Shown one piece after another: positions 43,380-52,716 of a DNA stretch of 64,000 nt. The notes under the pieces are model-generated. The model was not told the origin of the DNA and searched no databases. It saw only the letters and a program-made list of their open reading frames with translations. Each line of letters begins with the position of its first letter. Positions within the stretch are counted from its first letter, which is position 1. The position numbers and the translations under genes are program-made. Source of the DNA: Alicyclobacillus tolerans (lineage in GTDB: Bacteria > Bacillota > Bacilli > Alicyclobacillales > Alicyclobacillaceae); the NCBI RefSeq assembly GCF_900142255.1, contig NZ_FRAF01000015.1, positions 1-64,000 on the forward strand. Direction: 5' to 3'.

Positions 43380-44668
43380 GGCAGATCCCCTCCTAAAACA
43401 TGACCATCTATAGCGTCAATGATAAGCTGCTGCCCTTTCGGCAATTGTACAAAATACGCTGGAATTAAAGATACGATTGAACCTTCATCTTGCTCATCAA
43501 GGCCGAGTTGAATTTGTTGTATCTGTTTGATTTGTTGAACACTTAAAATCGTTTTTAAGACATTCAACAACTGCCAACCATTTAAAGCATTTCCTCGGGT
43601 TGAATCTATTTCACTGGCCAAATTGTACAAAGGACGACTGAAGGACACGACTCTGCCCGCTCGAATGACTACTTGATAGTCGTTCGATCCGTTTAAAATG
43701 GGCAAACCATCAACATAAGGCACTAGAGTGATGGTTTCTCCTGAAGCATTGGACTGCACCTGTGTCGCAATCAGATTATTAGGTCCTCCACCGTGATCGC
43801 GCACAAAACGTGCGGCTAGTTCCAAGGTATCCAGATTTTCAATTCGTTTGCCGCTTGCATTTGGATCTTGATAAGTAATTTCATCTGGATGCTTCGTCCA
43901 TTGCACGGCTCGACTGCCATCCGTCCAAAGGGTAGTGTTATTATCTTCCTGAATTCGCGTTACGACTAAAGGATTGACAAAAAATGAATGAACAACAGGC
44001 AGAAGCGAAATCGCATTGGTGGTCCAAGTGCTCGTACTCAATTGGGTATAGGAGCCTGGCAAGTCATTATTACTTTGTACGGTAGTCCAAATGGACCACG
44101 GTTGTGCCCTGACGGCTTCCGTAATTTGATTGTAAAGTGAAACAGTCGATAAGTTGGTTTGCGCTTCGTAGTCTACTCCGCCGCTGGTTAATCCAAGCCA
44201 TACAGGCCCATTGGAGCTTGTCTGATACAATAAAATTAACCCTGAGTATTGCACATACCCTGTCGGTTCAATATTCGGTACCCATTGTTGTAAAAGTGCT
44301 GCAGACAGAGGCACGCCAAAATCATATTCCACCTCGTCCAAGGTTCTCTTGGGGAAAGCTGGGATTTCCTGCAAAGCAGTCACACGCACTGATTGCAATA
44401 ATGTAAGCCATTGATTGTAACTATGAGTTTCCGGTAAAGCGACACTTAAACTTGCTGCCGAATGTTGACTGAGAATAATTCGATACGGACGACCTAATTG
44501 GCTCGCGATGGGATACTCGGTTGCTGCCAATGGCAAAGGTTCACCAATACCAACTTCCGTTGCGTTTTGAAAATCTCCTACCCACAGCCAATAGCTTAAC
44601 AACAGTGAAAGCCCAACTAAAACAACTAAAATAAGGGTACGAATGTGTGCGAGCCAATTTTTATTCAT
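43376..44668 (-). CDS. walH: WalH/YycH regulatory membrane protein
   Basis: The 430-residue protein has a short cytoplasmic tail, one TM helix (LILVVLVGLSLLLSYWLW) and a large outside domain of the YycH fold. It partners WalI in tuning WalK. The true start is ATG 44668, just inside the end of walK and preceded by AAAGGGG. The longer frame to 44860 only reads walK in another frame. Confidence 0.87.
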   Translation of the reverse strand: MNKNWLAHIRTLILVVLVGLSLLLSYWLWVGDFQNATEVGIGEPLPLAATEYPIASQLGRPYRIILSQHSAASLSVALPETHSYNQWLTLLQSVRVTALQEIPAFPKRTLDEVEYDFGVPLSAALLQQWVPNIEPTGYVQYSGLILLYQTSSNGPVWLGLTSGGVDYEAQTNLSTVSLYNQITEAVRAQPWSIWTTVQSNNDLPGSYTQLSTSTWTTNAISLLPVVHSFFVNPLVVTRIQEDNNTTLWTDGSRAVQWTKHPDEITYQDPNASGKRIENLDTLELAARFVRDHGGGPNNLIATQVQSNASGETITLVPYVDGLPILNGSNDYQVVIRAGRVVSFSRPLYNLASEIDSTRGNALNGWQLLNVLKTILSVQQIKQIQQIQLGLDEQDEGSIVSLIPAYFVQLPKGQQLIIDAIDGHVLGGDLP

Positions 44669-46454
44669 ATTGGCCAACCCCTTTATCTTTGACCATCGGC
44701 AATCGCAAATGAACCTTTGTGCCTCGATTGACTTCGCTTTCCATATCAATGGTACCACCGTGGCGCTCAACAATTTCCCTGGCCAGCGCCAACCCGAGAC
44801 CAGTACCACCCGATCGACGACTACGCCCTTTGTCCACTCGATAAAAACGTTCAAAAACATGCGGTAAGTCTTCTGGTGGAATGCCTATACCTGTATCAGA
44901 AACTATAATTTCTACTTCATCCGCATTTTCTATATGAGCTGACAGGCAAACAATTCCTCCTGCAGGGGTATATTTAAAAGCATTAGAGAGAAGGTTGTCC
45001 AAGACGCGATGCAACATATCTTCGTCACCCAACAAGGTAGCGGGTGGAGCGGGATCAACTATAAAAGTTAACTCGCGCGCATTTGCCTGTATACGGAACC
45101 GCTGCTCGGCAAAAGCAAACAAACGTTCCATGGTAATGTATGTAACTGCCCTTGGACGCTGCGAATCCTTGGATAAACCGGATAAAAGCAATAGATCTCG
45201 CGTCAAACGGACCATTCTATCTGTTTCATCACTGACAACTTGTAGAAAATCTTGTCGGACATCTTCTTCATCTGGTGTTAAATCGCGAAGAGCTTCAATA
45301 TAAGACTTAACCGAGGTTAGCGGTGTTCGCAATTCGTGCGAAACGTTGGCTACAAAATCTCGTTGCGCTTGTATGAGTTTCTCTTGTTCTGTCACATCTC
45401 GAATCACCGCGACATAGCCTTGGCGTTCTTGATGCTGTTGAAGCGCTGTCACGTGAACATGAAGAATACTCTGACCAATTTCTCGAACCCAAATCTTCTC
45501 CCGTATATCTTCTTTCATTTCTGTCAAGCCAAGCCGTATCGCAGCATTGCTATCGTTTGTGCGCAATTGCAACATACGCCGTGCCGCTTCGTTTAAGAAA
45601 AGCGGTTGCCATTCTGGATTAAAAGCAACCACGCCGTCACCCATCGAAGTAATAATGGCTCGCAAACGTTCCTGTTCCCGCTGGTTTGTTTGCAAAGCAT
45701 CTTCCAATTTAGTCGTCAAATCATTAATCGCTGTCGCCAAATCACCAAATTCATCATCGCCACCCACATGCACTCGACGACTGAAATCTCCACTGGCCAA
45801 GACACGGGCTTGACGTGTCGCATCTAGAATAGGACGAGTAATGGTTCGCGCCAGTAAAATACCAAGCAGAGCTGCTAACATTAAACCTATGGCCGATCCG
45901 GTATAAAAAATCTTTGTAACCTCATGGACAGTGTTATATACAGACTGGATGGGGACAACATATTCCACCACGCCAAGAAATCGGTTGTTATACAAAATAG
46001 GTACAGCAACGGTTAATAAATGCTGGTTTGAAAGAGGATCAAACCGAATGGCGGCTACCGTTTTGTGCTGCAAAAGAGCCTCTGTGGAAACTGAATCTGT
46101 GCGCTGCTGACCAATCAATGCTGTTCCTGCAGAAGTATCTACCACAAATCCGTCACGATTAAGAATATAGACCGAACCACCCATAAATTGTGGCAGAGAC
46201 GATAACATGGAAGTCAATGTATCAAGTGGATGTTTGTTATGTGACGAATTACTTATTTCCAGTTGCGGAGCTACCAATATGGACATAAGATGAGCCTGAT
46301 TTTCTACAGTTTGTGTCTCACTCTGAACGAGAGATGTCGTAAGCGTACGCACAAAATAAGCTCCGATGAGCTCTAAAGAAAAGAGTACGAGCAATAAAGA
46401 GACCGTCACTAACTTAAAACGAATACTTCGCCAAAAACGCCTATCTTCGCGCAT
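44661..46454 (-). CDS. walK: Sensor histidine kinase WalK
   Basis: The 597-residue kinase controls cell-wall metabolism. Order: TM1 (~12-34), extracellular domain with sequence HLMSILVAPQLEI, TM2 (~175-195), HAMP (RARQARVLASGDF region), PAS (~250-350), HisKA with VSHELRTPLTSV, and HATPase with DNLLSNAFKYTP and GGTGLGLALAREIVERHGG. ATG 46454 lies inside the walR end, so translation is coupled. This is the essential Bacillales WalK by context and domain order. Confidence 0.95.
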   Translation of the reverse strand: MREDRRFWRSIRFKLVTVSLLLVLFSLELIGAYFVRTLTTSLVQSETQTVENQAHLMSILVAPQLEISNSSHNKHPLDTLTSMLSSLPQFMGGSVYILNRDGFVVDTSAGTALIGQQRTDSVSTEALLQHKTVAAIRFDPLSNQHLLTVAVPILYNNRFLGVVEYVVPIQSVYNTVHEVTKIFYTGSAIGLMLAALLGILLARTITRPILDATRQARVLASGDFSRRVHVGGDDEFGDLATAINDLTTKLEDALQTNQREQERLRAIITSMGDGVVAFNPEWQPLFLNEAARRMLQLRTNDSNAAIRLGLTEMKEDIREKIWVREIGQSILHVHVTALQQHQERQGYVAVIRDVTEQEKLIQAQRDFVANVSHELRTPLTSVKSYIEALRDLTPDEEDVRQDFLQVVSDETDRMVRLTRDLLLLSGLSKDSQRPRAVTYITMERLFAFAEQRFRIQANARELTFIVDPAPPATLLGDEDMLHRVLDNLLSNAFKYTPAGGIVCLSAHIENADEVEIIVSDTGIGIPPEDLPHVFERFYRVDKGRSRRSGGTGLGLALAREIVERHGGTIDMESEVNRGTKVHLRLPMVKDKGVGQYE

Positions 46455-47133
46455 AATAGCCAACACCGCGCCGAGTCAGCACATATTCAGGAGCACTTGC
46501 ATCCTCTTCTAATTTTTCACGCAAACGCCGGATGGTCACATCAACCGTACGCTCATCCCCCACATAGTCCATACCCCACACCTCAGTCAGCAATTGCTCT
46601 CGGGTATAGACCAGACCTGGCCTTGAAGCGAGATACGCTAACAACTGAAATTCTCTATGTGTGAGAGGTATTAAAGTACCATTCTTACGCACCTCATAGT
46701 GGGCCAAATCAATGACAATATCATGTAAATAAAGTAAATGACCGTCTTCTTTTTCATGCATATCCCTCTCAAGTTCAACACGTCGTAACGTTGCCTTTAC
46801 ACGAGCCAACAATTCACGAGTAGAAAACGGCTTGGTTACATAATCATCTGCACCCAGTTCAAGACCTAAAATTTTGTCAACTTCCGCATCCCGTGCAGTC
46901 AACATGATGATGGGTACAGCTGTAAATTCTCTTAACTCTCGACATACTTCAAAACCGTCTTTCTCAGGTATCATTAAATCCAGTAATACTAAATCCGGTT
47001 TTTCTTCGCGAGCCAATTGCACTGCACGTACACCATCTTCAGCAGAAATCACTTGATAGCCTTCTCGTTCCATAGCAAATCGCAATATTTTTTGAATTGG
47101 CTCCTCATCTTCTACTACTAAAATTTTCGGCAT
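46441..47133 (-). CDS. walR: Response regulator WalR
   Basis: The OmpR-type regulator (230 aa) has its receiver with phospho-acceptor D52 in LVLLDLMIP and conserved K in YVTKPFSTRELLARVKA. The C-terminal winged helix ends YVLTRRGVGYYARR. It is the first gene of walRKHIJ-htrA. A separate promoter should lie in or before the short 31-base gap, but none is clear. Confidence 0.96.
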   Translation of the reverse strand: MPKILVVEDEEPIQKILRFAMEREGYQVISAEDGVRAVQLAREEKPDLVLLDLMIPEKDGFEVCRELREFTAVPIIMLTARDAEVDKILGLELGADDYVTKPFSTRELLARVKATLRRVELERDMHEKEDGHLLYLHDIVIDLAHYEVRKNGTLIPLTHREFQLLAYLASRPGLVYTREQLLTEVWGMDYVGDERTVDVTIRRLREKLEEDASAPEYVLTRRGVGYYARR

Positions 47134-47164
47134 AGAGTTTCCTCTCTTTATGGAGAATCCAACA

Positions 47165-47617
47165 TCAAGAATGTTGATCTAAAGCTACCCAAACGAAGTG
47201 AGGATGTGTCAATACGGCTTGGTATCTCCCCAATTGCATCAGCAACAACGGATAGGGAGATAAATTCGTCTGTTCTGGCAAATTTTCAGACTCTACATAA
47301 CTTTCGATATCAAATACAGGAGGACCAAACCACCACGGTTTCACAGTAACATACGACTCGACACCTTGTAAGGAGCCGATTTGAGCAAAGGATGGAATAT
47401 TATAAACAAACGCGAATCGGGACCAAAAAGCAACTGACAAACCAATCGCCAGCCATGTAATCGCACGTGTCCAAAATCGCAGCGAACGCAAAGCGCGCAA
47501 AGCACGAATTCTTCGCATACGTGCTCGACGTTGTTTACGTCGACGCTGCCTTTTCTTATTAAGCTGACGCTGATATTCTTTGCGACCAAGCGTCTCGAGC
47601 GATCCTGACTCTATCAT
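47165..47617 (-). CDS. Unknown basic single-pass membrane protein
   Basis: The 150-residue protein starts with ~50 residues that are over one third Arg/Lys (RQLNKKRQRRRKQRR). One TM helix follows (AITWLAIGLSVAFWSRFAF), then ~75 residues outside rich in Pro and aromatics (VKPWWFGPPVFDIESYV). I recognise no family. Its ATG overlaps the dnaB stop by four bases, so it is co-expressed with replication helicase. Bacillus has no such gene between dnaB and walR, where purA often sits. The basic tail could bind DNA, RNA or anionic lipid. Confidence 0.75.
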   Translation of the reverse strand: MIESGSLETLGRKEYQRQLNKKRQRRRKQRRARMRRIRALRALRSLRFWTRAITWLAIGLSVAFWSRFAFVYNIPSFAQIGSLQGVESYVTVKPWWFGPPVFDIESYVESENLPEQTNLSPYPLLLMQLGRYQAVLTHPHFVWVALDQHS

Positions 47618-48999
47618 GGTGCAGCATGCGCCCTCTCCAGATTAACAAATTTATTGTAATTCTTTAAAAAGACAAGCTCGACCTTTCCGGTTGGCCCATT
47701 TCTCTGCTTGGCAATAATAATCTCAATGATGTTTTTCTTTTCGGACTCTGGATCGTAATAATCATCCCGATAAAGAAACGCTACAATATCGGCATCCTGC
47801 TCAATACTTCCGGATTCACGAATGTCGGAAAGCATTGGACGTTTGTCCTGGCGCTGTTCAACAGAACGGCTTAACTGTGCAAGTGCTACCACAGGAACTT
47901 CCAGTTCACGAGCCAACCCTTTGAGCGATCTCGATATTTCGGAAATTTCCTGCTGCCTATTTTCTCCCGAAGCACGGCGACCCTGAATCAATTGCAAATA
48001 GTCAATCACCACAAAACCTAAACCTTTTTCTAATTTGAGACGACGAAGTTTACTGCGCATTTCAGGCACTGTAATACCAGGACTGTCATCAATATAGAGT
48101 GGGGAGTTGGATAGTGTGCTGACACCCATAGAAAGCTTTGGCCAATCCTCGTCATCTAATGTACCATTGCGAAGTTTGTGTCCGTCAATATACGCTTCAG
48201 CGCAAAGCATACGCTGAACAAGTTGATCTTTAGACATTTCTAAAGAAAATATCGCAACAGGTAGACCTGCTCGCACAGCAACATTTTGGGCAATATTGAG
48301 TGCAAACGCTGTTTTGCCCACAGAAGGACGAGCTGCAACAATAATTAAATCTGACTTTTGAAATCCGCTGGTCATTCTGTCCAGTTCACTGTAGCCTGTT
48401 GGAATACCTGTTAACTGGCCCTCACTTGCGTACAACTGCTCAATACGATCGAAGGTCGATTGCAATACATCAGAAATATGGGTAAAATCGCGAGTTTTTT
48501 GATACTGCGAGAGTTCTAATATCATTCTTTCTGCATCAGCAAGGACTTCTGCAGCTGTTTTTTCTGTATCGTAACCTTGTTCAGCAATTTTCGTAGAAAC
48601 CTGGATAATGCGGCGCATTAAAGCTTTTTCCTTAATGATTCGTGCATAATGATAGGTATGCAAGGCTGTTGGCAAGGCGGCGGCCAATTGAGCGATGTAT
48701 TCAACGCCGCCTACGCTTTCCAAAGCAGCTTCTTCTGAAGCTAAAGAAGCGGTAACAGTAATCACGTCAATCGGTTCTGCTTCTTGAAACAATCGTTGCA
48801 TGACTCCATAGATGATACGGTGGGGAGTACGATAAAAATCATCTGCTTCAAGAATCTCAATAGCTTCCACGACTGCATCATTGGAAATGAGCATAGCACC
48901 AAGAACCGCTTGTTCTGCCTCAATTTGTTGAGGAGGCAAGCGTAACCCGTTCATCTCAACTTCTCTTTGCCGCACAGATGGAGATACGGCTTCTTCCAC
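47614..48999 (-). CDS. dnaB: Replicative DNA helicase DnaB
   Basis: The 461-residue helicase (called DnaC in B. subtilis) unwinds DNA at the replication fork. The N-terminal domain starts PPQQIEAEQAVLGAMLIS. The RecA-like domain has Walker A ARPSVGKTAFALNIA and Walker B FVVIDYLQLIQG, then VVALAQLSRSVEQR and SDIRESGSIEQDADI. Overlaps the downstream unknown gene. No intein is present. Confidence 0.96.
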   Translation of the reverse strand: MEEAVSPSVRQREVEMNGLRLPPQQIEAEQAVLGAMLISNDAVVEAIEILEADDFYRTPHRIIYGVMQRLFQEAEPIDVITVTASLASEEAALESVGGVEYIAQLAAALPTALHTYHYARIIKEKALMRRIIQVSTKIAEQGYDTEKTAAEVLADAERMILELSQYQKTRDFTHISDVLQSTFDRIEQLYASEGQLTGIPTGYSELDRMTSGFQKSDLIIVAARPSVGKTAFALNIAQNVAVRAGLPVAIFSLEMSKDQLVQRMLCAEAYIDGHKLRNGTLDDEDWPKLSMGVSTLSNSPLYIDDSPGITVPEMRSKLRRLKLEKGLGFVVIDYLQLIQGRRASGENRQQEISEISRSLKGLARELEVPVVALAQLSRSVEQRQDKRPMLSDIRESGSIEQDADIVAFLYRDDYYDPESEKKNIIEIIIAKQRNGPTGKVELVFLKNYNKFVNLERAHAAP

Positions 49000-49032
49000 T
49001 CCTGACTTCTCCTCTCCAAACTCAAAACAGTT

Positions 49033-49482
49033 TTATTCGCCTTCGGCAATTACGTGTACTCTGACGTTTGCCCCTACTTCTGGATGCAATTTCACATGCA
49101 CTTCATGATATCCAAGCGACTTAATCGGTTCATGCAAAACAATTTTCTTTTTATCAACAGGATAGCCAGCTTGATGTAAGGCATCTGCAATATGCTTGGT
49201 GGTAATAGCTCCAAACAGACGACTACCTTCACCTACCTGCACCTTGAGCAAAATTTCTCTGCCTTCTATTTTTTGAGCTAGCGCTTTAGCGTCTGCCAAT
49301 TCCTGTGCTGCCCTGCGTTCCTTGCTCGCTTGTTTTTCCTTTAATTGATGTAAGGTGCCCTGATTGGCTTCTACTGCCAACTGCCGAGGAAATAAAAAGT
49401 TTCTAGCATATCCCTCTGATACCTCTTTAATTTCGCCTTGTTTACCTTGTCCTTTCACATCCTGCAAGAAAATAACCTTCAT
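49033..49482 (-). CDS. rplI: 50S ribosomal protein L9
   Basis: L9 (149 residues) shows the N-terminal [17 protein letters not shown] motif, [13 protein letters not shown], a long connecting helix and the C-terminal [14 protein letters not shown] domain. It precedes dnaB as in most Bacillales. Confidence 0.97.
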   Translation of the reverse strand: MKVIFLQDVKGQGKQGEIKEVSEGYARNFLFPRQLAVEANQGTLHQLKEKQASKERRAAQELADAKALAQKIEGREILLKVQVGEGSRLFGAITTKHIADALHQAGYPVDKKKIVLHEPIKSLGYHEVHVKLHPEVGANVRVHVIAEGE

Positions 49483-49502
49483 CCATCAACTCTCCTTTTG
49501 AG

Positions 49503-49808
49503 CTAAGCCCGATGGTCTAGATATCTTCGAACAGTTGCCGAATCCTCCTGCAAAGCTTCATCATCCAATGAATATACGGATAAAGCCTCCAGAACTTCCT
49601 GTTCAATCACTGCCGGCGCAATACCCATCTGGCGACCTAACAGATATGCGGAAGCTATCAACGCTCCAAGTGAACGCGTAAGCTCCCGTTCTTCTCCGAG
49701 ATGTATACTTTTAAAAGTTTCCGCTACATCTGTGATGAGCCCAATGCGCAAAGATTCTAATACACGCAAGCGCCGGGCAATTTGTATCTGAGGATCCGTG
49801 TGCGACAC
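49503..49808 (-). CDS. MazG-like family protein
   Basis: The 101-residue helical protein resembles the small MazG-like proteins found beside rpsR/rplI in Alicyclobacillaceae and Paenibacillaceae: RRLRVLESLRIGLITDVAETF, then LGALIASAYLLGRQMGI. True MazG hydrolyses NTPs with an ExxE/D motif; that motif is not complete here, so activity is doubtful. GTG 49808 follows GAGGGGG at eight bases; an in-frame GTG at 49832 is also possible. Confidence 0.65.
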   Translation of the reverse strand: MSHTDPQIQIARRLRVLESLRIGLITDVAETFKSIHLGEERELTRSLGALIASAYLLGRQMGIAPAVIEQEVLEALSVYSLDDEALQEDSATVRRYLDHRA

Positions 49809-49929
49809 CTCGATTTCCCCCTCAATGCGCACCAGTGCTCCGCCTCTAACCTATTGCATCGCGAGTAATCCGCGCGCTGTATTGCCGCTTCTATTCCACA
49901 ACCTAATCTCTGTTTCCTGCTAAGAGAAA

Positions 49930-49953
49930 AGCCGCACCATGAGCGATGCGGCT
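49930..49953 (-). terminator. Terminator of the rpsF-ssb-rpsR operon
   Basis: AGCCGCA pairs with TGCGGCT across a 10-base loop. On the minus strand it is followed by TTTTCTCTT. It lies 28 bases after rpsR. Confidence 0.75.
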
Positions 49954-49980
49954 CCAGACGTTTCCATCTCGGGACAACAT

Positions 49981-50211
49981 TTATTCAGTAGTATATGGCA
50001 TCAAAGCAATTTGACGAGCACGCTTTATGGCAATCGTCACTTGACGTTGATGTCTTGCACAATTTCCCGAAATTCGGCGTGGTAAAATTTTGCCACGTTC
50101 AGTAAGAAATTTATTTAAACGACCAATATCTTTGTAGTCAGCATAGTCAATCTTGTCCACACAAAACTGACACACCTTACGGCGCTTACCTCCACGACCT
50201 TTGCGCGGCAT
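49981..50211 (-). CDS. rpsR: 30S ribosomal protein S18
   Basis: S18 (76 residues) shows [35 protein letters not shown] and the basic C-terminal helix. The cysteines CQFC and CARH are those of the zinc-binding (C+) paralogue type. It closes the rpsF-ssb-rpsR operon. Confidence 0.97.
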   Translation of the reverse strand: MPRKGRGGKRRKVCQFCVDKIDYADYKDIGRLNKFLTERGKILPRRISGNCARHQRQVTIAIKRARQIALMPYTTE

Positions 50212-50256
50212 AACATTCTTCCCCCCTTCATCCTATTCTTCTCTCAACGACAAATC

Positions 50257-50739
50257 TCAGAAAGGTAAATCATCATCAGAAATATCTATCATCGGTCCAT
50301 CATCCGCAAATGGATCATCATCAAATGAGGGTCTGGGAACTTCTTGGCGGCGATTTGAATTCATTCCTGAGCTGTTTCTCTGCATACCTGCGTTGCTGTG
50401 TGTATCGCGTGCAGAATTTTCGCCTCGGTCGAGGAATCGCACCGTTTCAGCTACAACTTCTGCTACACGAACTTTTTGACCGTCTTTATTTTCATAAGAA
50501 CGGATTTGCAACCTTCCGTCTACCGCTGCCAAGCGTCCTTTATGCAAATACTGTGCAACGGTTTCAGCTTGTTTCTGCCAGACTACTATCTGAATAAAAT
50601 CGGTCTCTCGTTCTCCAGCTTGATTAAGCCTTGGACGATCTACCGCCAGACTGAATGTTGCTACAGCCGTTCCGCTATTGGTATAGCGAAGCTCAGGATC
50701 TTGAGTCAATCTGCCAATCAGCACAATTCGGTTTAACAT
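50257..50739 (-). CDS. ssb: Single-stranded DNA-binding protein
   Basis: SSB (160 residues) has an OB fold at 1-105 (MLNRIVLIGRLTQDPELRY, FIQIVVWQKQAE), a disordered Asn/Ser/Arg-rich linker and the acidic tip DISDDDLPF that recruits partner proteins. Confidence 0.97.
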   Translation of the reverse strand: MLNRIVLIGRLTQDPELRYTNSGTAVATFSLAVDRPRLNQAGERETDFIQIVVWQKQAETVAQYLHKGRLAAVDGRLQIRSYENKDGQKVRVAEVVAETVRFLDRGENSARDTHSNAGMQRNSSGMNSNRRQEVPRPSFDDDPFADDGPMIDISDDDLPF

Positions 50740-50762
50740 TGTACCATCCCCTCCGACGCGTC

Positions 50763-51050
50763 CTATTCCCCAAGACGTACTGTGAGGTATCGAAGCACAT
50801 TATCTTCAATACGCATCACACGCTCGAGTTCATTGGTCACATCGGTGTCTGACGAGTACTTCATCAGGACGTAAAATCCTTCACGATGGCGATCAATCTC
50901 ATAAGCCAAGCGTCGTTTGCCGATTTCTTGAAGTTCATCAATCTGGCCTCCGTGCTCGGTTACAAGGGATTGATACTTCTCCACCAGTGAAGAAATTTGT
51001 TCTGATTCCAGTTCAGGTTTCAGAATGTACATGGTTTCGTACTGGCGCAT
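50763..51050 (-). CDS. rpsF: 30S ribosomal protein S6
   Basis: S6 (95 residues) begins MRQYETMYILKPELE and contains RRLAYEIDRHREGFYVLMKY, both diagnostic. AAAGGAGGTGAATAGGG precedes the ATG. It leads the rpsF-ssb-rpsR operon, with its own promoter in the gap after ychF. Confidence 0.97.
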   Translation of the reverse strand: MRQYETMYILKPELESEQISSLVEKYQSLVTEHGGQIDELQEIGKRRLAYEIDRHREGFYVLMKYSSDTDVTNELERVMRIEDNVLRYLTVRLGE

Positions 51051-51118
51051 CCCTATTCACCTCCTTTTGGACTATGGCCCCAAGTCAATGCTTGGAGCAA
51101 GGATAGGCATGCGACATG

Positions 51119-51154
51119 CCAAGATAAAATTTTATCTTATTTATGATAAAACAG
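51119..51154 (-). promoter_or_regulatory. Promoter of the rpsF operon within a perfect palindrome
   Basis: On the minus strand TTGCTG and TAAAAT stand 17 bases apart, a good sigma-A promoter about 80-110 bases before rpsF. The -10 lies inside AAGATAAAATTTTATCTT (51121-51138), a perfect 18-bp palindrome. The leader then has a small hairpin (CTCCAAG/CTTGGGG) that could take part in S6:S18 feedback; the known CCG-loop motif was not clearly recognised. Confidence 0.5.
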
Positions 51155-51240
51155 CAACCAGTCACTCTTGTAGAACTCGATTTTCAGACAGGTCCTTAAC
51201 ACGTCAGAACCGATGAAATCCAAAATAAAACATTTTCTTC

Positions 51241-52344
51241 TTAGACATTAAATCGGAACAGCATAATATCGCCATCTTGTACAACATATTCTTTTCCCTC
51301 TAAACGTAATTTGCCCGCTTCTCGCGCAGCCACCATACTGCCAGCATTCACAAGATCTTCATAAGAAACAACTTCCGCTCGAATGAATCCTCGTTCAAAA
51401 TCACTGTGAATAACACCTGCAGCTTGTGGCGCCTTCGTTCCTTGACGAATGGTCCAAGCCCGCACTTCTGGCTCCCCCGCTGTAAAGTAAGTAATGAGCC
51501 CCAAAAGATGGTAAGCTGCCCTGATCAGACGATCAAGTCCGGATTCTTCAACACCGAGATCGGCCAGAAAAGCTACTTTGTCCTCTGCATCTAACTCAGC
51601 TATCTCTGATTCCATTTGAGCAGAAACACGAATTACTTCAGCGCCTTCTTGATCTGCACGCTCTTTTACAGCATTAAAATATGGATTATGGGTTGATTCA
51701 TCATGGATCTCTGATTCACCCACATTGGCCACATATAGAACAGGTTTCATTGTCAATAAATGCAAATCTTTTAATACGTCCTGCTCTTCTTCTGTTAAGT
51801 CCAAACTGCGAGCCGCTTGTCCTTCTTCTAAAACACCTTTTAACTTTTCTAGCGCTGCAACCTCTATTACGTAACGCTTGTCCCCAGATTTTAAATTTTT
51901 CTTTGCCTTATCCAATCGACGTTCTACGGTTTCCAAATCGGCTAAAGCGAGTTCTAATTCAATGGTTTCAATATCCCGAATAGGATCGACAGAACCTGCC
52001 ACATGTGTTACATCATCATTTTGAAAACACCGGACGACATGTACAATAGCATCCACTTCCCGGATATGTCCTAAAAACTTGTTGCCCAGTCCCTCTCCAC
52101 GACTGGCCCCCGCAACTAACCCGGCAATATCCACAAATTCAAAAGTTGTTGGAACAATTTTTTTAGGATGGACCATCTCCGCCAAACGCTGTAACCGTAA
52201 ATCCGGAACTTCTACAACACCGACATTAGGGTCAATTGTACAAAAGGGATAGTTTGCGGCTTCTGCTCCAGCCTTGGTTATGGCATTAAACAATGTAGAT
52301 TTCCCTACATTCGGCAAACCTACAATTCCTGCTTGTAATGGCAT
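51241..52344 (-). CDS. ychF: Redox-regulated ATPase/GTPase YchF
   Basis: YchF (367 residues) is a universal Obg-family P-loop protein that binds ATP and the ribosome. Visible are [13 protein letters not shown] (G1), [20 protein letters not shown] (G3 and switch II) and the TGS-like C-terminus ending MLFRFNV. This is yyaF in B. subtilis and sits in the same order relative to rpsF. Confidence 0.97.
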   Translation of the reverse strand: MPLQAGIVGLPNVGKSTLFNAITKAGAEAANYPFCTIDPNVGVVEVPDLRLQRLAEMVHPKKIVPTTFEFVDIAGLVAGASRGEGLGNKFLGHIREVDAIVHVVRCFQNDDVTHVAGSVDPIRDIETIELELALADLETVERRLDKAKKNLKSGDKRYVIEVAALEKLKGVLEEGQAARSLDLTEEEQDVLKDLHLLTMKPVLYVANVGESEIHDESTHNPYFNAVKERADQEGAEVIRVSAQMESEIAELDAEDKVAFLADLGVEESGLDRLIRAAYHLLGLITYFTAGEPEVRAWTIRQGTKAPQAAGVIHSDFERGFIRAEVVSYEDLVNAGSMVAAREAGKLRLEGKEYVVQDGDIMLFRFNV

Positions 52345-52560
52345 ACACGCACCTCATCTCCAGCAACAAACACTGCTAGTATAAAAATCATCTGTGTCTC
52401 GCACAATAAATAACAATACAAAAATTCTTCTTATTGTACAAAACTACGAGCATATTTTCAGAAACTTTTGTATATGCCTGTTAAGAAGCCAAAACCGGGC
52501 TGTATACAGCTAGAATCTTGACAAAAATTATGGCAGACTATTGACAGGGAGGTGATTGAT

Positions 52561-52683
52561 GTGCTGAAGCGACTTATGCGCAAGCTAAGGGTACCTAAAC
52601 TGTCGCCCAAAGCATTGGCAGTAAAAACGCTCGACAGCCAACACTCCGTCAACAAACGCCATTATTGTAAATTAGCTTCCTAA
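52561..52683 (+). CDS. Unknown 40-aa basic protein
   Basis: GTG 52561 is preceded by GGGAGGTGA at five bases, a strong ribosome site. Forty codons follow: residues start VLKRLMRKLRVPKLS and end RHYCKLAS. The protein carries about ten Lys/Arg, no hydrophobic span and one Cys. A terminator hairpin follows 14 bases after the stop, so a complete small transcription unit is likely. It is antisense to nothing and lies between ychF and the yyaE-like gene. I do not recognise it. Confidence 0.55.
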   Translation: MLKRLMRKLRVPKLSPKALAVKTLDSQHSVNKRHYCKLAS

Positions 52684-52697
52684 CCTACATTTTTGAC

Positions 52698-52713
52698 GAG
52701 CCCTTATGGGCTC
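52698..52713 (+). terminator. Terminator of the 40-aa gene
   Basis: GAGCCC and GGGCTC close a four-base loop, followed by ATTTCATTTGTCTTC on the plus strand. Only three bases separate it from the end of the convergent oxidoreductase gene. Confidence 0.6.
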
Positions 52714-52716
52714 ATT

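Noticed and set aside
44661-44860. N-terminal 64-residue extension of WalH
   Set aside because: It reads through the walK coding sequence in another frame; the true start with TM helix and ribosome site is at 44668.
52518-52546. TTGACA boxes as a promoter for the 40-aa gene
   Set aside because: At 17 bases the -10 position reads TTGACA, which is not a -10; the real promoter remains unidentified.
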